Source: an uncultured Eubacteriales bacterium
GTDB lineage: Bacteria > Bacillota > Clostridia > Oscillospirales > Butyricicoccaceae
Assembly: GCA_949740695.1 (NCBI GenBank)
Contig: CATJIY010000033.1
Coordinates: 1-12,301 of the forward strand
Length of the DNA stretch: 12,301 nt
Reading direction: 5' to 3'
The notes below the pieces were generated by a model, which did not search any database, had not been told where the DNA came from, and saw only the letters and a program-made list of their open reading frames with translations. The position numbers and the translations under genes are program-made. The first letter of the stretch is position 1; the number at the start of each line of letters is the position of its first letter. Below, piece after piece: positions 1 to 5,851 of the stretch.

Positions 1-980
1 AGTTTATCAAACCATTCTTCAAAGGTCATGGAGGTATTGCCGCCCTTTTCCGGTTCCATATCCGCGCAAATATAGTCGCCGCCGGCCAAGCCGATCAGCT
101 GGGCCAGATAGTCTCCGCCGTTGCGCGCATAGGCTTTGCCGCTGGAAGTAATATACCCCATGGCCACCGTTTTTTCAAAAGGATTCTTAGCGGTAGCCTG
201 CTCAAATTTTTCCACCGCTTTTTGAAAAAAAGCTTCCGCTTCCGCTTCTTTGCCAAAAAGCACGCCTGCCAGTTTTACCCATTCCACCCGGCCCATGGGA
301 TGATTTTCCACCGCCGAATTTTCTACCAGGCTGGGGATGCCCAGCTCATGAAATTTATCCATAACCTCTGGGCTGCCATCAATCATCGTGGTGTCAATAT
401 GAAGTTGGATGGCGCTGGCGGTTATCATCTCATAGTCTGGCTCTTTATAACTTCCTGAATAAGCCAGTTTTCCATCGTCAAATTGCTTACGCACTGCGGG
501 AGCATACCAACTGTCATAATCGGTAGCGGTCAACTTGATGTTGTCCAGCGCCCCAATCTCCTTTGTCACTGAAATGATGGCAGTGCTGGCGGCATACACA
601 TTGGTAAGCGGCATTTGCAACACTTGTACGCCCTCATCCAATTCCTCGGGCACTTTCATTCCCTCCGGCACTACCAACAGTTTTGCGTTATTAGCGCCGC
701 CCCGGATCATCCGATAGCCGCCTTTATACAAATCCACTTGAAAATTTTGTGCATATTGCAGCTCCAGCTGTCCTTCGAGAATCAATTTACCATCATAATC
801 CGCTTCCGCAGGCTGATTTGGTGTCGTCTGAGAATTGGCTGTATTCGGGTCAGTGACAGCGCTGCTCTGTGTGTTCTGAGGCGTTTGAACATCCTTGCCC
901 CCATCGCCGCAGGCTGCCACGCTTAGCAGCATCATAAGCGCCAAAGCCAGCGCCGCCATTTTTTGTACTTTCCTGTTCAT
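1..980 (-). CDS. ABC transporter substrate-binding lipoprotein, BtuF/FepB-like, predicted corrinoid binding (partial, 3' end outside window)
   Basis: Predicted extracellular lipoprotein that captures a corrinoid (or possibly an iron chelate) and hands it to a BtuCD-type permease; 326 residues are visible before the window edge. The start ATG at 978-980 follows an AGGAGG site at 990-995. Residues 1-23 form a signal peptide with basic NRK, a hydrophobic stretch and lipobox V21-A22-A23-C24, so C24 should be lipidated. Residues 30-62 are a Q/T/N/S-rich linker. From about residue 65 the sequence fits the TroA-like periplasmic-binding fold (PF01497 type): a first lobe, then a segment with ENHPMGRVEWVKLAGVLFG (225-243) leading into the long connecting helix, then the start of the second lobe (TVAMGYITSSGKAYARNGGDY). 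The upstream cobalamin riboswitch is the main reason to favour B12 or cobinamide. The permease and ATPase genes probably lie beyond base 1. Family assignment is firm; the substrate is inferred from regulation. Confidence 0.85.
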   Translation of the reverse strand, partial: MNRKVQKMAALALALMMLLSVAACGDGGKDVQTPQNTQSSAVTDPNTANSQTTPNQPAEADYDGKLILEGQLELQYAQNFQVDLYKGGYRMIRGGANNAKLLVVPEGMKVPEELDEGVQVLQMPLTNVYAASTAIISVTKEIGALDNIKLTATDYDSWYAPAVRKQFDDGKLAYSGSYKEPDYEMITASAIQLHIDTTMIDGSPEVMDKFHELGIPSLVENSAVENHPMGRVEWVKLAGVLFGKEAEAEAFFQKAVEKFEQATAKNPFEKTVAMGYITSSGKAYARNGGDYLAQLIGLAGGDYICADMEPEKGGNTSMTFEEWFDK

Positions 981-1036
981 GTCTTTCTTCCTCCTAAAGG
1001 TGATTTTCAGAAAAATCCGCGCTTCACGAGGGGGCG

Positions 1037-1074
1037 AAAACACAAAAAACCGCGGCAGCTTCTCGCTGCCGCGG
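1037..1074 (-). terminator. Intrinsic terminator in the B12 leader (riboswitch expression platform)
   Basis: On the minus strand a perfect 10-bp GC-rich stem, CCGCGGCAGC (1065-1074) with GCTGCCGCGG (1050-1059), has a 5-nt loop and is followed by TTTTTTGTG and four more T (1037-1049). It lies after the cobalamin aptamer and about 57 bases before the binding-protein start codon. This is the layout of a transcription-terminating riboswitch: the hairpin should form when cobalamin is bound and stop transcription before the gene. Confidence 0.9.
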
Positions 1075-1085
1075 CCGGTTTTCCG

Positions 1086-1101
1086 CAACATACCTCTGTT
1101 G
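1086..1101 (-). ncRNA. Candidate L13 kissing-loop hairpin of the cobalamin riboswitch
   Basis: Minus-strand CAACA (1097-1101) and TGTTG (1086-1090) form a 5-bp stem with loop GAGGTA (1091-1096). The loop bases GGUA can pair with UACC in the L5 region (GGTACC at 1258-1263). In known cobalamin riboswitches an L5-L13 kissing contact forms on ligand binding and sets the choice of the expression platform. The position between P1 and the terminator fits that role; the pairing is deduced by eye. Confidence 0.6.
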
Positions 1102-1126
1102 TTCCATAACTCGTGGAAGAGGCAAT

Positions 1127-1326
1127 CTCCAAGCAGGTCTTCTGACTTACGCATAAGGCAGAGGCAAATTTGCCCTGCCTGCGGCCGCGCTCTGCCTTCC
1201 CAGTTTCCCAGTGACTGACTCTCGTCAATGAGCCGCGGCCTCTGCGATCACAGCAGCGGTACCGTTCGGGATTCTCACCCGATTATCTATTCTCCCCTCT
1301 GGCAAAAGCCATCGGAGCACTTGAAG
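1127..1326 (-). ncRNA. Cobalamin riboswitch aptamer
   Basis: Reading the minus strand, the leader has the conserved elements of the cobalamin aptamer. A P1 stem is formed by CUUCAAG (1320-1326) and CUUGGAG (1127-1133). A small hairpin UGGC-UUUU-GCCA is followed by GGGGAGAAUAG. The core GGGUGAGAAUCCCGAACGG runs into UACCGCUGCUGUGA, where the GCnnCUGUGA part is the central signature. Peripheral arms are made by GGCCGCGGCUC with GAGCGCGGCC and by a GGCAGGGCAAA/UUUGCCUCUGCC hairpin. CACUGGGAAACUGGGAAGG is also present, and the B12 box AGUCAGAAGACCUGC lies at 1133-1147. A hairpin at 1086-1101 fits the L13 loop. The riboswitch controls the downstream binding-protein gene, with a terminator as expression platform. 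Confidence 0.95.
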
Positions 1327-1348
1327 CGTATGAATTTTTCTGTATGTT

Positions 1349-1377
1349 ATTGTAGATCAACCCTGCTGTTTTGTCAA
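1349..1377 (-). promoter_or_regulatory. Sigma-A promoter of the B12 riboswitch transcript
   Basis: On the minus strand a perfect -35 TTGACA (1372-1377) is separated by 17 bp from -10 TACAAT (1349-1354), one mismatch from consensus. Initiation is expected near 1342, about 16 bases before the P1 stem of the riboswitch. A perfect palindrome TTCTATAGAA (1393-1402) lies 15 bp upstream of the -35 and might be an accessory site, though in this AT-rich stretch it may be chance. Confidence 0.9.
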
Positions 1378-1464
1378 GTACCGAATAGGGTTTTCTATAG
1401 AACACAACCGCGCGCCATTTTTTATCTTAAAAACTCTTTATAAAAATAGGCGAATCTATCAAAT
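1378..1464. other. AT-rich gap between the pheB terminator and the B12 promoter
   Basis: This short AT-rich stretch separates two minus-strand transcription units. I see no gene. The only structure noted is the TTCTATAGAA palindrome at 1393-1402. Together with the riboswitch leader it makes up the roughly 590 bases without coding sequence between the two flanking genes. Confidence 0.6.
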
Positions 1465-1493
1465 AAAAAACATTCTCAAGTAAGATGTTTTTT
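1465..1493 (-). terminator. Hairpin terminator downstream of pheB
   Basis: Minus strand: AAAAAACAT (1485-1493) pairs with ATGTTTTTT (1465-1473) around an imperfect inner stem and ends in a run of six T. The arms are mirror-like (A6 on one side, T6 on the other), so it could act in both directions. It lies about 80 bases after the pheB stop codon and before the B12 promoter. Confidence 0.65.
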
Positions 1494-1571
1494 GCTCGTT
1501 CACGTCAGCAAAAAAACCAGTATCAACGCCATATACCGCATCCCAGATTCGACAATAGTCCTCGCTATCTC

Positions 1572-2009
1572 TTATTCCACCGCTATTACCCGAGGATTTT
1601 TCGCGCCCTCTACTCCGCTGATAGCCGTTAATAGCTCCGTCAACGATCCAGGCATGCTGGCCAAGTCCAAAGTAATGGTAACACTGGCCTCCCCCCGGAT
1701 AGGGAGACTCTGTGTAATGGTAAGCACGCTGCCACCCTGCTGGGAAATCTGAGCCAGTACCGCCGACAAAACCCCGGGAGCATGACTAAGCAGCATGGAC
1801 AACACCGCCTTTCGCCCAGCAGACAACTCGGAAGGCTGCAAAATATAATCCCGATATTTATAATAGGTGCTGCGAGAGATCCCTACCTGCCGGACAGCCT
1901 GACTAATTTCCCGTACTTGACCGCTCTCCAACAGTTTGCGGGCAGCGATCACTTTTTCATAATAATCCGGCAAAATACGCTTATGAATAATCAAATACTG
2001 CTCCAGCAT
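1572..2009 (-). CDS. pheB: PheB-type HTH-ACT domain protein (UPF0735 family)
   Basis: Small 145-residue protein with two parts. Residues 18-58 form a helix-turn-helix-like segment (ISQAVRQVGISRSTYYKYRD); residues 66-145 form an ACT domain (APGVLSAVLAQISQQGGSVLTI and GEASVTITLDLASM). Length and layout match B. subtilis PheB, an ACT protein once labelled chorismate mutase but without that catalytic fold; its biochemical role is not settled. ACT domains usually bind amino acids, and the HTH suggests a regulator that senses threonine, methionine or a related product. It is divergent from hom-lysC-asd, which supports a link to aspartate-family amino acids. I chose ATG at 2007-2009, which sits 6 bases after AAAAGGAGA (2016-2024); an in-frame TTG at 2013-2015 would touch that site. 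The family call is secure; the regulatory role is inference. Confidence 0.88.
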   Translation of the reverse strand: MLEQYLIIHKRILPDYYEKVIAARKLLESGQVREISQAVRQVGISRSTYYKYRDYILQPSELSAGRKAVLSMLLSHAPGVLSAVLAQISQQGGSVLTITQSLPIRGEASVTITLDLASMPGSLTELLTAISGVEGAKNPRVIAVE

Positions 2010-2050
2010 GGGCAATCTCCTTTTCAGAATTCATTTTTGTGAAAAATCAC

Positions 2051-2085
2051 CATAGAAAACCGCTTGTTTTTCTATCTTTTCTATG
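2051..2085. repeat. TTTTCTAT inverted and direct repeat in the pheB-hom promoter region
   Basis: CATAGAAAA (2051-2059) is the exact reverse complement of TTTTCTATG (2077-2085), a 9-bp inverted repeat. A further direct copy TTTTCTAT sits at 2068-2075, giving a 9-bp tandem spacing (TTTTCTATC then TTTTCTATG). The array covers the predicted -35 of hom and touches both predicted -10 elements, so it is a candidate operator. The sequence is AT-rich, so chance is possible. Confidence 0.45.
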
Positions 2086-2092
2086 ATACACT
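2064..2092 (+). promoter_or_regulatory. Predicted promoter of the hom-lysC-asd operon
   Basis: Plus strand: -35 TTGTTT (2064-2069), 17-bp spacer, -10 TACACT (2087-2092) preceded by TGA, so an extended -10 (TGn) is present. Initiation is expected near 2099, giving an 86-base leader before hom. The leader holds a weak AT-rich hairpin, AAAAAGAT (2131-2138) with ATCTTTTT (2149-2156). The -10 overlaps that of the divergent pheB promoter. Confidence 0.6.
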
Positions 2093-2111
2093 GTTTCCAC
2101 AAAAAAGACAA
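2083..2111 (-). promoter_or_regulatory. Predicted promoter of pheB, overlapping the hom promoter
   Basis: Minus strand: -35 TTGTCT (2106-2111), 17-bp spacer, -10 TATCAT (2083-2088), five of six matching consensus. Initiation is expected near 2076. The -10 shares bases 2087-2088 with the hom -10, so two polymerases could not occupy both promoters at once. The start of the pheB transcript would contain a hairpin made from the TTTTCTAT repeats. Confidence 0.55.
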
Positions 2112-2184
2112 GTGTTTTTTATTTGCGGACAAAAAGATTTTTCTAAAGATCTTTTTTAGCAGGGTTTTCTTTTGGAGGTTTTTT

Positions 2185-3333
2185 ATGAAAGTTGCGGTTT
2201 TAGGCTTTGGCACAGTAGGCCAGGGCGTTTATGAAATGCTGGGACAAGCTCCAGGACTGGAACAAGGCCCGGTCCTAGTCCGGCCCGAAAAGGCCAAAGA
2301 GCCTTTCCAGGTGGAAACCATGGCGGCCATTCTATCTGATAGCGAGGTTGGCGCAGTAGCGGAAGCCATGGGCGGACTAGAGCCTGCCCGCAGCTATGGA
2401 CTTGCCGCCCTATCCGCCGGCAAGCATTTTGTCACCGCCAACAAAGCGTTAGTGGCCCAGCACGGTCTAGAGCTGGCCCAAACAGCCCAGGAGCACCAGA
2501 CGGGATTTTTGTTCAGCGCGGCCTGTGGCGGCGGCGTACCCTTTCTGCACAACCTTGCTCTGTCTGCCAAAAGCGACCAAGTTTTGACGGTGGGCGGTAT
2601 TTTAAATGGCACCACCAACTATATGCTGGACGCTATGCAGCGCCGGGGCGGAGATTACGCTGCCGCTTTGGCCGACGCTCAACAGTTGGGCTATGCGGAA
2701 GCTGACCCCACCGCCGATGTTTCCGGATTGGACGCTCTGCGCAAATTAGTGTTGGCCTGCGGCGTGGCTTTTGGCCAGTTACCTCAAGAAGGTCTTTGTC
2801 TGGAAGGTATTCAGCAGTTGACGCCGGAGGATATTGCCGATTTCCGCCTGTTGGGTCTCACTTGCCGCCTGCTAGCCAAAGGTGGCTTGGACCGGCAGGA
2901 GCGGCTTTACGCCTTTGTAGAGCCGGTGCTGGGACCCGAAAGCGCCCCTGAGTGCGCTGTTCGGGATAATTTTAATCTTGCCCGTTATGAGGGCCGCAGT
3001 GCCGGAGATATTCTTCTAATGGGCCAAGGGGCTGGACGCTACCCCACCGCCTCCAATATATTGCGGGACTTGTCTTGTTTGCTTACCGGTTTTCGAGAAA
3101 TGCTTCCATCGGACTGCAAGCCTGCTCAGGCGGATAATACCCTTTGCGGACGGCCCTATTACGTCCGGTTGCCCGCTGGTCTGGCAGGAGAGTTTCCTGC
3201 CGCCAGGTTGCATACGCAAGGAGACTGGGCCAGACTGGTCACAACGCCGGTGACAGTGTCCTGGATGCACCAAACTGCCGCCCGGTTACGCGGCAAAGGC
3301 GTATCCCTATTTTTTGCAGGAATTGAGGACTGA
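2185..3333 (+). CDS. hom: Homoserine dehydrogenase, short form lacking a clear ACT domain
   Basis: Cytoplasmic NAD(P)H enzyme reducing aspartate semialdehyde to homoserine, the branch point to threonine and methionine. The 382-residue protein starts with the Rossmann loop GFGTVG (7-12). It has TANKAL with K87, the catalytic-domain motif GGILNGTTNYML (137-148) and GYAEADPTADVSGLDALRKL (169-188), which includes the conserved D183 and K187. MGQGAGRYPTASNILRDL (279-296) closes the catalytic domain. Only about 60 residues follow; these begin YYVRL like the first strand of an ACT domain but show no recognisable remainder, while many bacterial homologues carry a full C-terminal ACT domain. The region between the Rossmann loop and EAMGG is also compact. 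ATG at 2185 follows TGGAGG with a 6-base gap; the frame stays open upstream to 2083, but that lies inside the predicted promoter. lysC starts 3 bases after the stop. Confidence 0.95.
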   Translation: MKVAVLGFGTVGQGVYEMLGQAPGLEQGPVLVRPEKAKEPFQVETMAAILSDSEVGAVAEAMGGLEPARSYGLAALSAGKHFVTANKALVAQHGLELAQTAQEHQTGFLFSAACGGGVPFLHNLALSAKSDQVLTVGGILNGTTNYMLDAMQRRGGDYAAALADAQQLGYAEADPTADVSGLDALRKLVLACGVAFGQLPQEGLCLEGIQQLTPEDIADFRLLGLTCRLLAKGGLDRQERLYAFVEPVLGPESAPECAVRDNFNLARYEGRSAGDILLMGQGAGRYPTASNILRDLSCLLTGFREMLPSDCKPAQADNTLCGRPYYVRLPAGLAGEFPAARLHTQGDWARLVTTPVTVSWMHQTAARLRGKGVSLFFAGIED

Positions 3334-3336
3334 GCA

Positions 3337-4653
3337 ATGATAAAAGTCGCTAAGTTCGGCGGCTCCTCAGTAGCGGGAGCCAGCCAATTCCAAAAAGTCA
3401 AAGCTATTGTCCAGTCCGATTCCAATCGTCGTGTAGTGGTAGCATCGGCTGCTGGAAAGAGAGACAGTGAAGACCACAAACTCACTGATTTGCTCTACCT
3501 TTGTCATGCCCACTTAACTTATGGCGTATCCTGTGACGAAATTCTCCGAGCCATTCAAGAACGCTTTGCCGAGATCCGCAGTCAACTGGGTCTACGTTAC
3601 GATGTGGAAGGAGAGTTTGCCGCGCTGCGCGCCAGTCTGACCCGAGATACGCCGGTAGACTTCTTGGTTTCCCGGGGAGAATATTTCACATCACGGCTGT
3701 TGGCGGAATATCTTGATTATACCTTCCTAGATGCAGCGGACTGCGTTTTTTTCCGCATGGACGGCCGGTTTGACTTAGAAAAAACTTACCAGGCCATTGG
3801 CGCAGCCGTTCAAAACAGCCGCGGCTTGGTAATCCCCGGTTTTTACGGCAGTCTGCCTACCGGCCGAGTAAAAGTGATGACCCGAGGCGGCAGCGACATC
3901 TCTGGCGCGTTGGCCGCTGCCGCAGTGGACGCCGCCGTCTATGAAAACTGGACCGACGTTTCCGGCATCCTGATGGCCGATCCAAAAATCGTGGAAAACC
4001 CTTCGCCAATCCGGCGCATCACCTATGGGGAGCTGCGGGAGCTGGCTTTTATGGGAGCGTCGGTGCTTCATGAGGAATCGGTTCAGCCCGTAAAAGATAA
4101 AGGTATCCCCCTAAACATCCGCAACACCAACCAACCGGACGACCCAGGCACCATCATCACCAATCAGCCTGATCCCCAAGAGACCCGGTCTGATCGATTC
4201 CTTACCGGCATCGCTGGACGGCGCAACTTCACCATCCTGACGGTACGGCGGCACAATATGAATGCTAGCGCTATGTTGCGGCAAACCCTGGAGCTTTTCG
4301 AACAATACCGTGCTACGGTAGAGCACATTACCTTGGGCCTGGATTCCTTTGCCCTGGTGACCGCTTCGACAGCACTGGGCGATCGTTTGTTCGACTTGGT
4401 TGCCGAGCTGCAAAAGACGTTGTCCCCCGACGACGTGCAGATTCAAGACAGTCTGGCGCTGGTAGCGGTAGTCGGTCGAAAAATGGCTTACCGGGCTGGC
4501 ACATCGGGAAAGATTTTTCAGGCTTTGGGCGACGCAGGTATTAGCGTCCGCACCATTGCCCAGGCCGCCGACGAAATTTCTATTATCGTTGGCGTAGACA
4601 ACAACAATTTTGAAGCCGCTGTTCGTGTCCTCTATGATGGATTCGCCGGCTAA
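3337..4653 (+). CDS. lysC: Aspartate kinase, monofunctional, with C-terminal ACT region
   Basis: Cytoplasmic kinase that phosphorylates aspartate with ATP, the first step to lysine, threonine, methionine and diaminopimelate. In its 438 residues the amino-acid kinase domain fills roughly 1-280: KFGGSSV (6-12) is the signature, SRGEYFTSRLLAEYL (112-126) fits the aspartate-binding segment, and MTRGGSDISGALAA (181-194) with WTDVSGILMADPKIV (205-219) fits the nucleotide region. The HEESVQPV and GTIITN segments close the kinase part. Residues about 290-438 contain two ACT-like units, the second around GKIFQALGDAGISVRTIAQ, so feedback inhibition by lysine or threonine is expected. The start codon follows GAGGA (3325-3329) that lies inside the end of hom, so the two are very likely translationally coupled. 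Family assignment is secure; which amino acid inhibits it cannot be read from sequence alone. Confidence 0.96.
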   Translation: MIKVAKFGGSSVAGASQFQKVKAIVQSDSNRRVVVASAAGKRDSEDHKLTDLLYLCHAHLTYGVSCDEILRAIQERFAEIRSQLGLRYDVEGEFAALRASLTRDTPVDFLVSRGEYFTSRLLAEYLDYTFLDAADCVFFRMDGRFDLEKTYQAIGAAVQNSRGLVIPGFYGSLPTGRVKVMTRGGSDISGALAAAAVDAAVYENWTDVSGILMADPKIVENPSPIRRITYGELRELAFMGASVLHEESVQPVKDKGIPLNIRNTNQPDDPGTIITNQPDPQETRSDRFLTGIAGRRNFTILTVRRHNMNASAMLRQTLELFEQYRATVEHITLGLDSFALVTASTALGDRLFDLVAELQKTLSPDDVQIQDSLALVAVVGRKMAYRAGTSGKIFQALGDAGISVRTIAQAADEISIIVGVDNNNFEAAVRVLYDGFAG

Positions 4654-4671
4654 ACGAAAGGAGTTTTTCCC

Positions 4672-5679
4672 ATGAAACAATACAATGTGGCCATTTTGGG
4701 CGCTACTGGCGCGGTTGGCCGGGAAATGCTAAAAGTTTTGGAAGAGTATCAGCTTCCTATCGGCAGACTGCTTCCTTTGGCTAGCTTTCGAAGCGCGGGG
4801 AGCACCGTCTCTTTCCGCGGTACGGAAATCCCGGTTCAGGAGGCGAAATCCGACAGTTTCACCGGAATGGATTTTGTCCTAGGTGCGGTAGAGTCTGGGC
4901 AAGCCCGGCAATTTGCTCCTGCTATTGTCAAAAGCGGCGCAGTCTTTGTGGATAATAGCTCGGCTTTTCGCATGGACCCAGATGTCCCTCTGGTAGTTCC
5001 AGAAATCAACGGGCAGGATGCTTTTACACACAAAGGAATCGTAGCCAATCCTAATTGTTCTACTATTATCACCCTGATGGCGGTGGCGGGTATTCACCAG
5101 CTTTCCCCCATCACCTCCATGGTGGCTGTTACTTATCAGGCAGTGTCAGGCGCCGGACAGAACGGCCTGATCGAGCTGGAATCCCAAATGGCCGATCTGT
5201 CATCGGGCAAGCCGGCGGTTTTCCAAACTTTCCCGGCCCAAATTGCCTTAAATGTGATCCCACATATTGGAGAGCGGCTGGAAAACGGCTACACCGCCGA
5301 AGAAATGAAAATGCAAAACGAAGGCCGCCGCATCCTCCATATGCCACAACTCACAGTCACCTGCACCTGCGTCCGGGTCCCCGTTATGCGCTCCCATTAC
5401 ATTTCGGTAACTCTGCGTACCCAGAATAAGGTAACAGTGGCCCAGGCAGAATCGGCTATTGCCGCTTTCCCTGGCTGCCGGCTAGCGGAAAACCTGAGTG
5501 GCCGGGATTATCCCACCCCGCTGGATACCTCTGACCAAGATCTTGTTTGTGCAGGCCGGGTCCGGGAGGATTTAACATGCGAAAATGGCCTGACCCTCTG
5601 GTGCTGCGGCGACCAAATCCGCAAGGGCGCTGCCAGCAACGCGGTACAGATTTTGCGGCTGTTGGCTCAGAGAACCTAA
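4672..5679 (+). CDS. asd: Aspartate-semialdehyde dehydrogenase
   Basis: Cytoplasmic NADPH-dependent enzyme that converts aspartyl phosphate to aspartate semialdehyde, which feeds homoserine dehydrogenase and also lysine and diaminopimelate synthesis for the cell wall. The 335-residue length is normal. It has the dinucleotide loop GATGAVG (10-16), FVDNSSAFRMDPDVPLVVPE (92-111), and the active-site NPNCST with nucleophile C129. VSGAGQNG (158-165) follows the typical vSGaGqxg motif, and the C-terminal half holds RVPVMRSH with H242, the likely acid-base catalyst. ATG at 4672 lies 8 bases after AAAGGAG, and the gap from lysC is 18 bases, so it is the last gene of hom-lysC-asd. All three steps from aspartate to homoserine are therefore encoded together. 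A strong terminator follows. Confidence 0.97.
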   Translation: MKQYNVAILGATGAVGREMLKVLEEYQLPIGRLLPLASFRSAGSTVSFRGTEIPVQEAKSDSFTGMDFVLGAVESGQARQFAPAIVKSGAVFVDNSSAFRMDPDVPLVVPEINGQDAFTHKGIVANPNCSTIITLMAVAGIHQLSPITSMVAVTYQAVSGAGQNGLIELESQMADLSSGKPAVFQTFPAQIALNVIPHIGERLENGYTAEEMKMQNEGRRILHMPQLTVTCTCVRVPVMRSHYISVTLRTQNKVTVAQAESAIAAFPGCRLAENLSGRDYPTPLDTSDQDLVCAGRVREDLTCENGLTLWCCGDQIRKGAASNAVQILRLLAQRT

Positions 5680-5730
5680 AAGCCTGCTTTACAACCAAAA
5701 ATCGCGCTCTTTTTTATGAAGCACTTTGCT

Positions 5731-5769
5731 TGCCCCCGCCTGAAAAGCCGGCGGGGGGCTTCTTTTTTC
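5731..5769 (+). terminator. Intrinsic terminator of the hom-lysC-asd operon
   Basis: CCCCCGCC (5733-5740) pairs with GGCGGGGG (5750-5757) around a 9-base loop. The stem is followed by GCTTCTTTTTT, a good U-tract. It lies about 50 bases after the asd stop, and the next promoter begins right at its end. The stretch 5680-5730 shows nothing else I can support. Confidence 0.93.
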
Positions 5770-5798
5770 TTGCATTAAGACGGCTTTCGATGTATAAT
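5770..5798 (+). promoter_or_regulatory. Sigma-A promoter of the metal exporter-GNAT unit
   Basis: A perfect -10 TATAAT (5793-5798) is preceded at 17 bp by a weak -35 TTGCAT (5770-5775). Initiation is expected near 5805, leaving a leader of about 47 bases that holds a hairpin next to the ribosome binding site. Confidence 0.75.
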
Positions 5799-5810
5799 AT
5801 AGAACATTCC

Positions 5811-5834
5811 AGGGTTCGCCCTTTGGCGGAACCT
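5811..5834 (+). promoter_or_regulatory. Leader hairpin before the exporter ribosome binding site
   Basis: AGGGTTCGCC (5811-5820) and GGCGGAACCT (5825-5834) can form a GC-rich stem with one bulged base on each side. It ends 3 bases before the AAAGAGG site (5838-5844). It may tune translation or stabilise the 5' end. It does not match a riboswitch class I know. Confidence 0.4.
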
Positions 5835-5851
5835 GTCAAAGAGGTACCACA

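Noticed and set aside
895..1443. Plus-strand and minus-strand short frames within the B12 leader
   Set aside because: They fall on a conserved structured RNA and a terminator, and the encoded peptides look random.
2010..2015. TTG start for pheB two codons upstream
   Set aside because: It lies directly against the ribosome binding site, leaving no spacer. The ATG at 2009 has a 6-base spacer.
2131..2156. AT-rich hairpin in the hom leader as an attenuator
   Set aside because: The stem is only A/T-rich (AAAAAGAT/ATCTTTTT), with no leader peptide, T-box or lysine riboswitch motif nearby. It is too weak to call.
2083..2184. N-terminal extension of homoserine dehydrogenase to an upstream ATG
   Set aside because: The extra 34 residues are Lys/Phe-rich AT-coded sequence over the predicted promoter and leader. 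The ATG at 2185 has TGGAGG at proper spacing and gives the normal Rossmann start.
4111..4680. 189-codon minus-strand open frame opposite lysC
   Set aside because: It is antisense to a clear aspartokinase gene, matches no family I know and lacks a ribosome binding site. It is a shadow frame.
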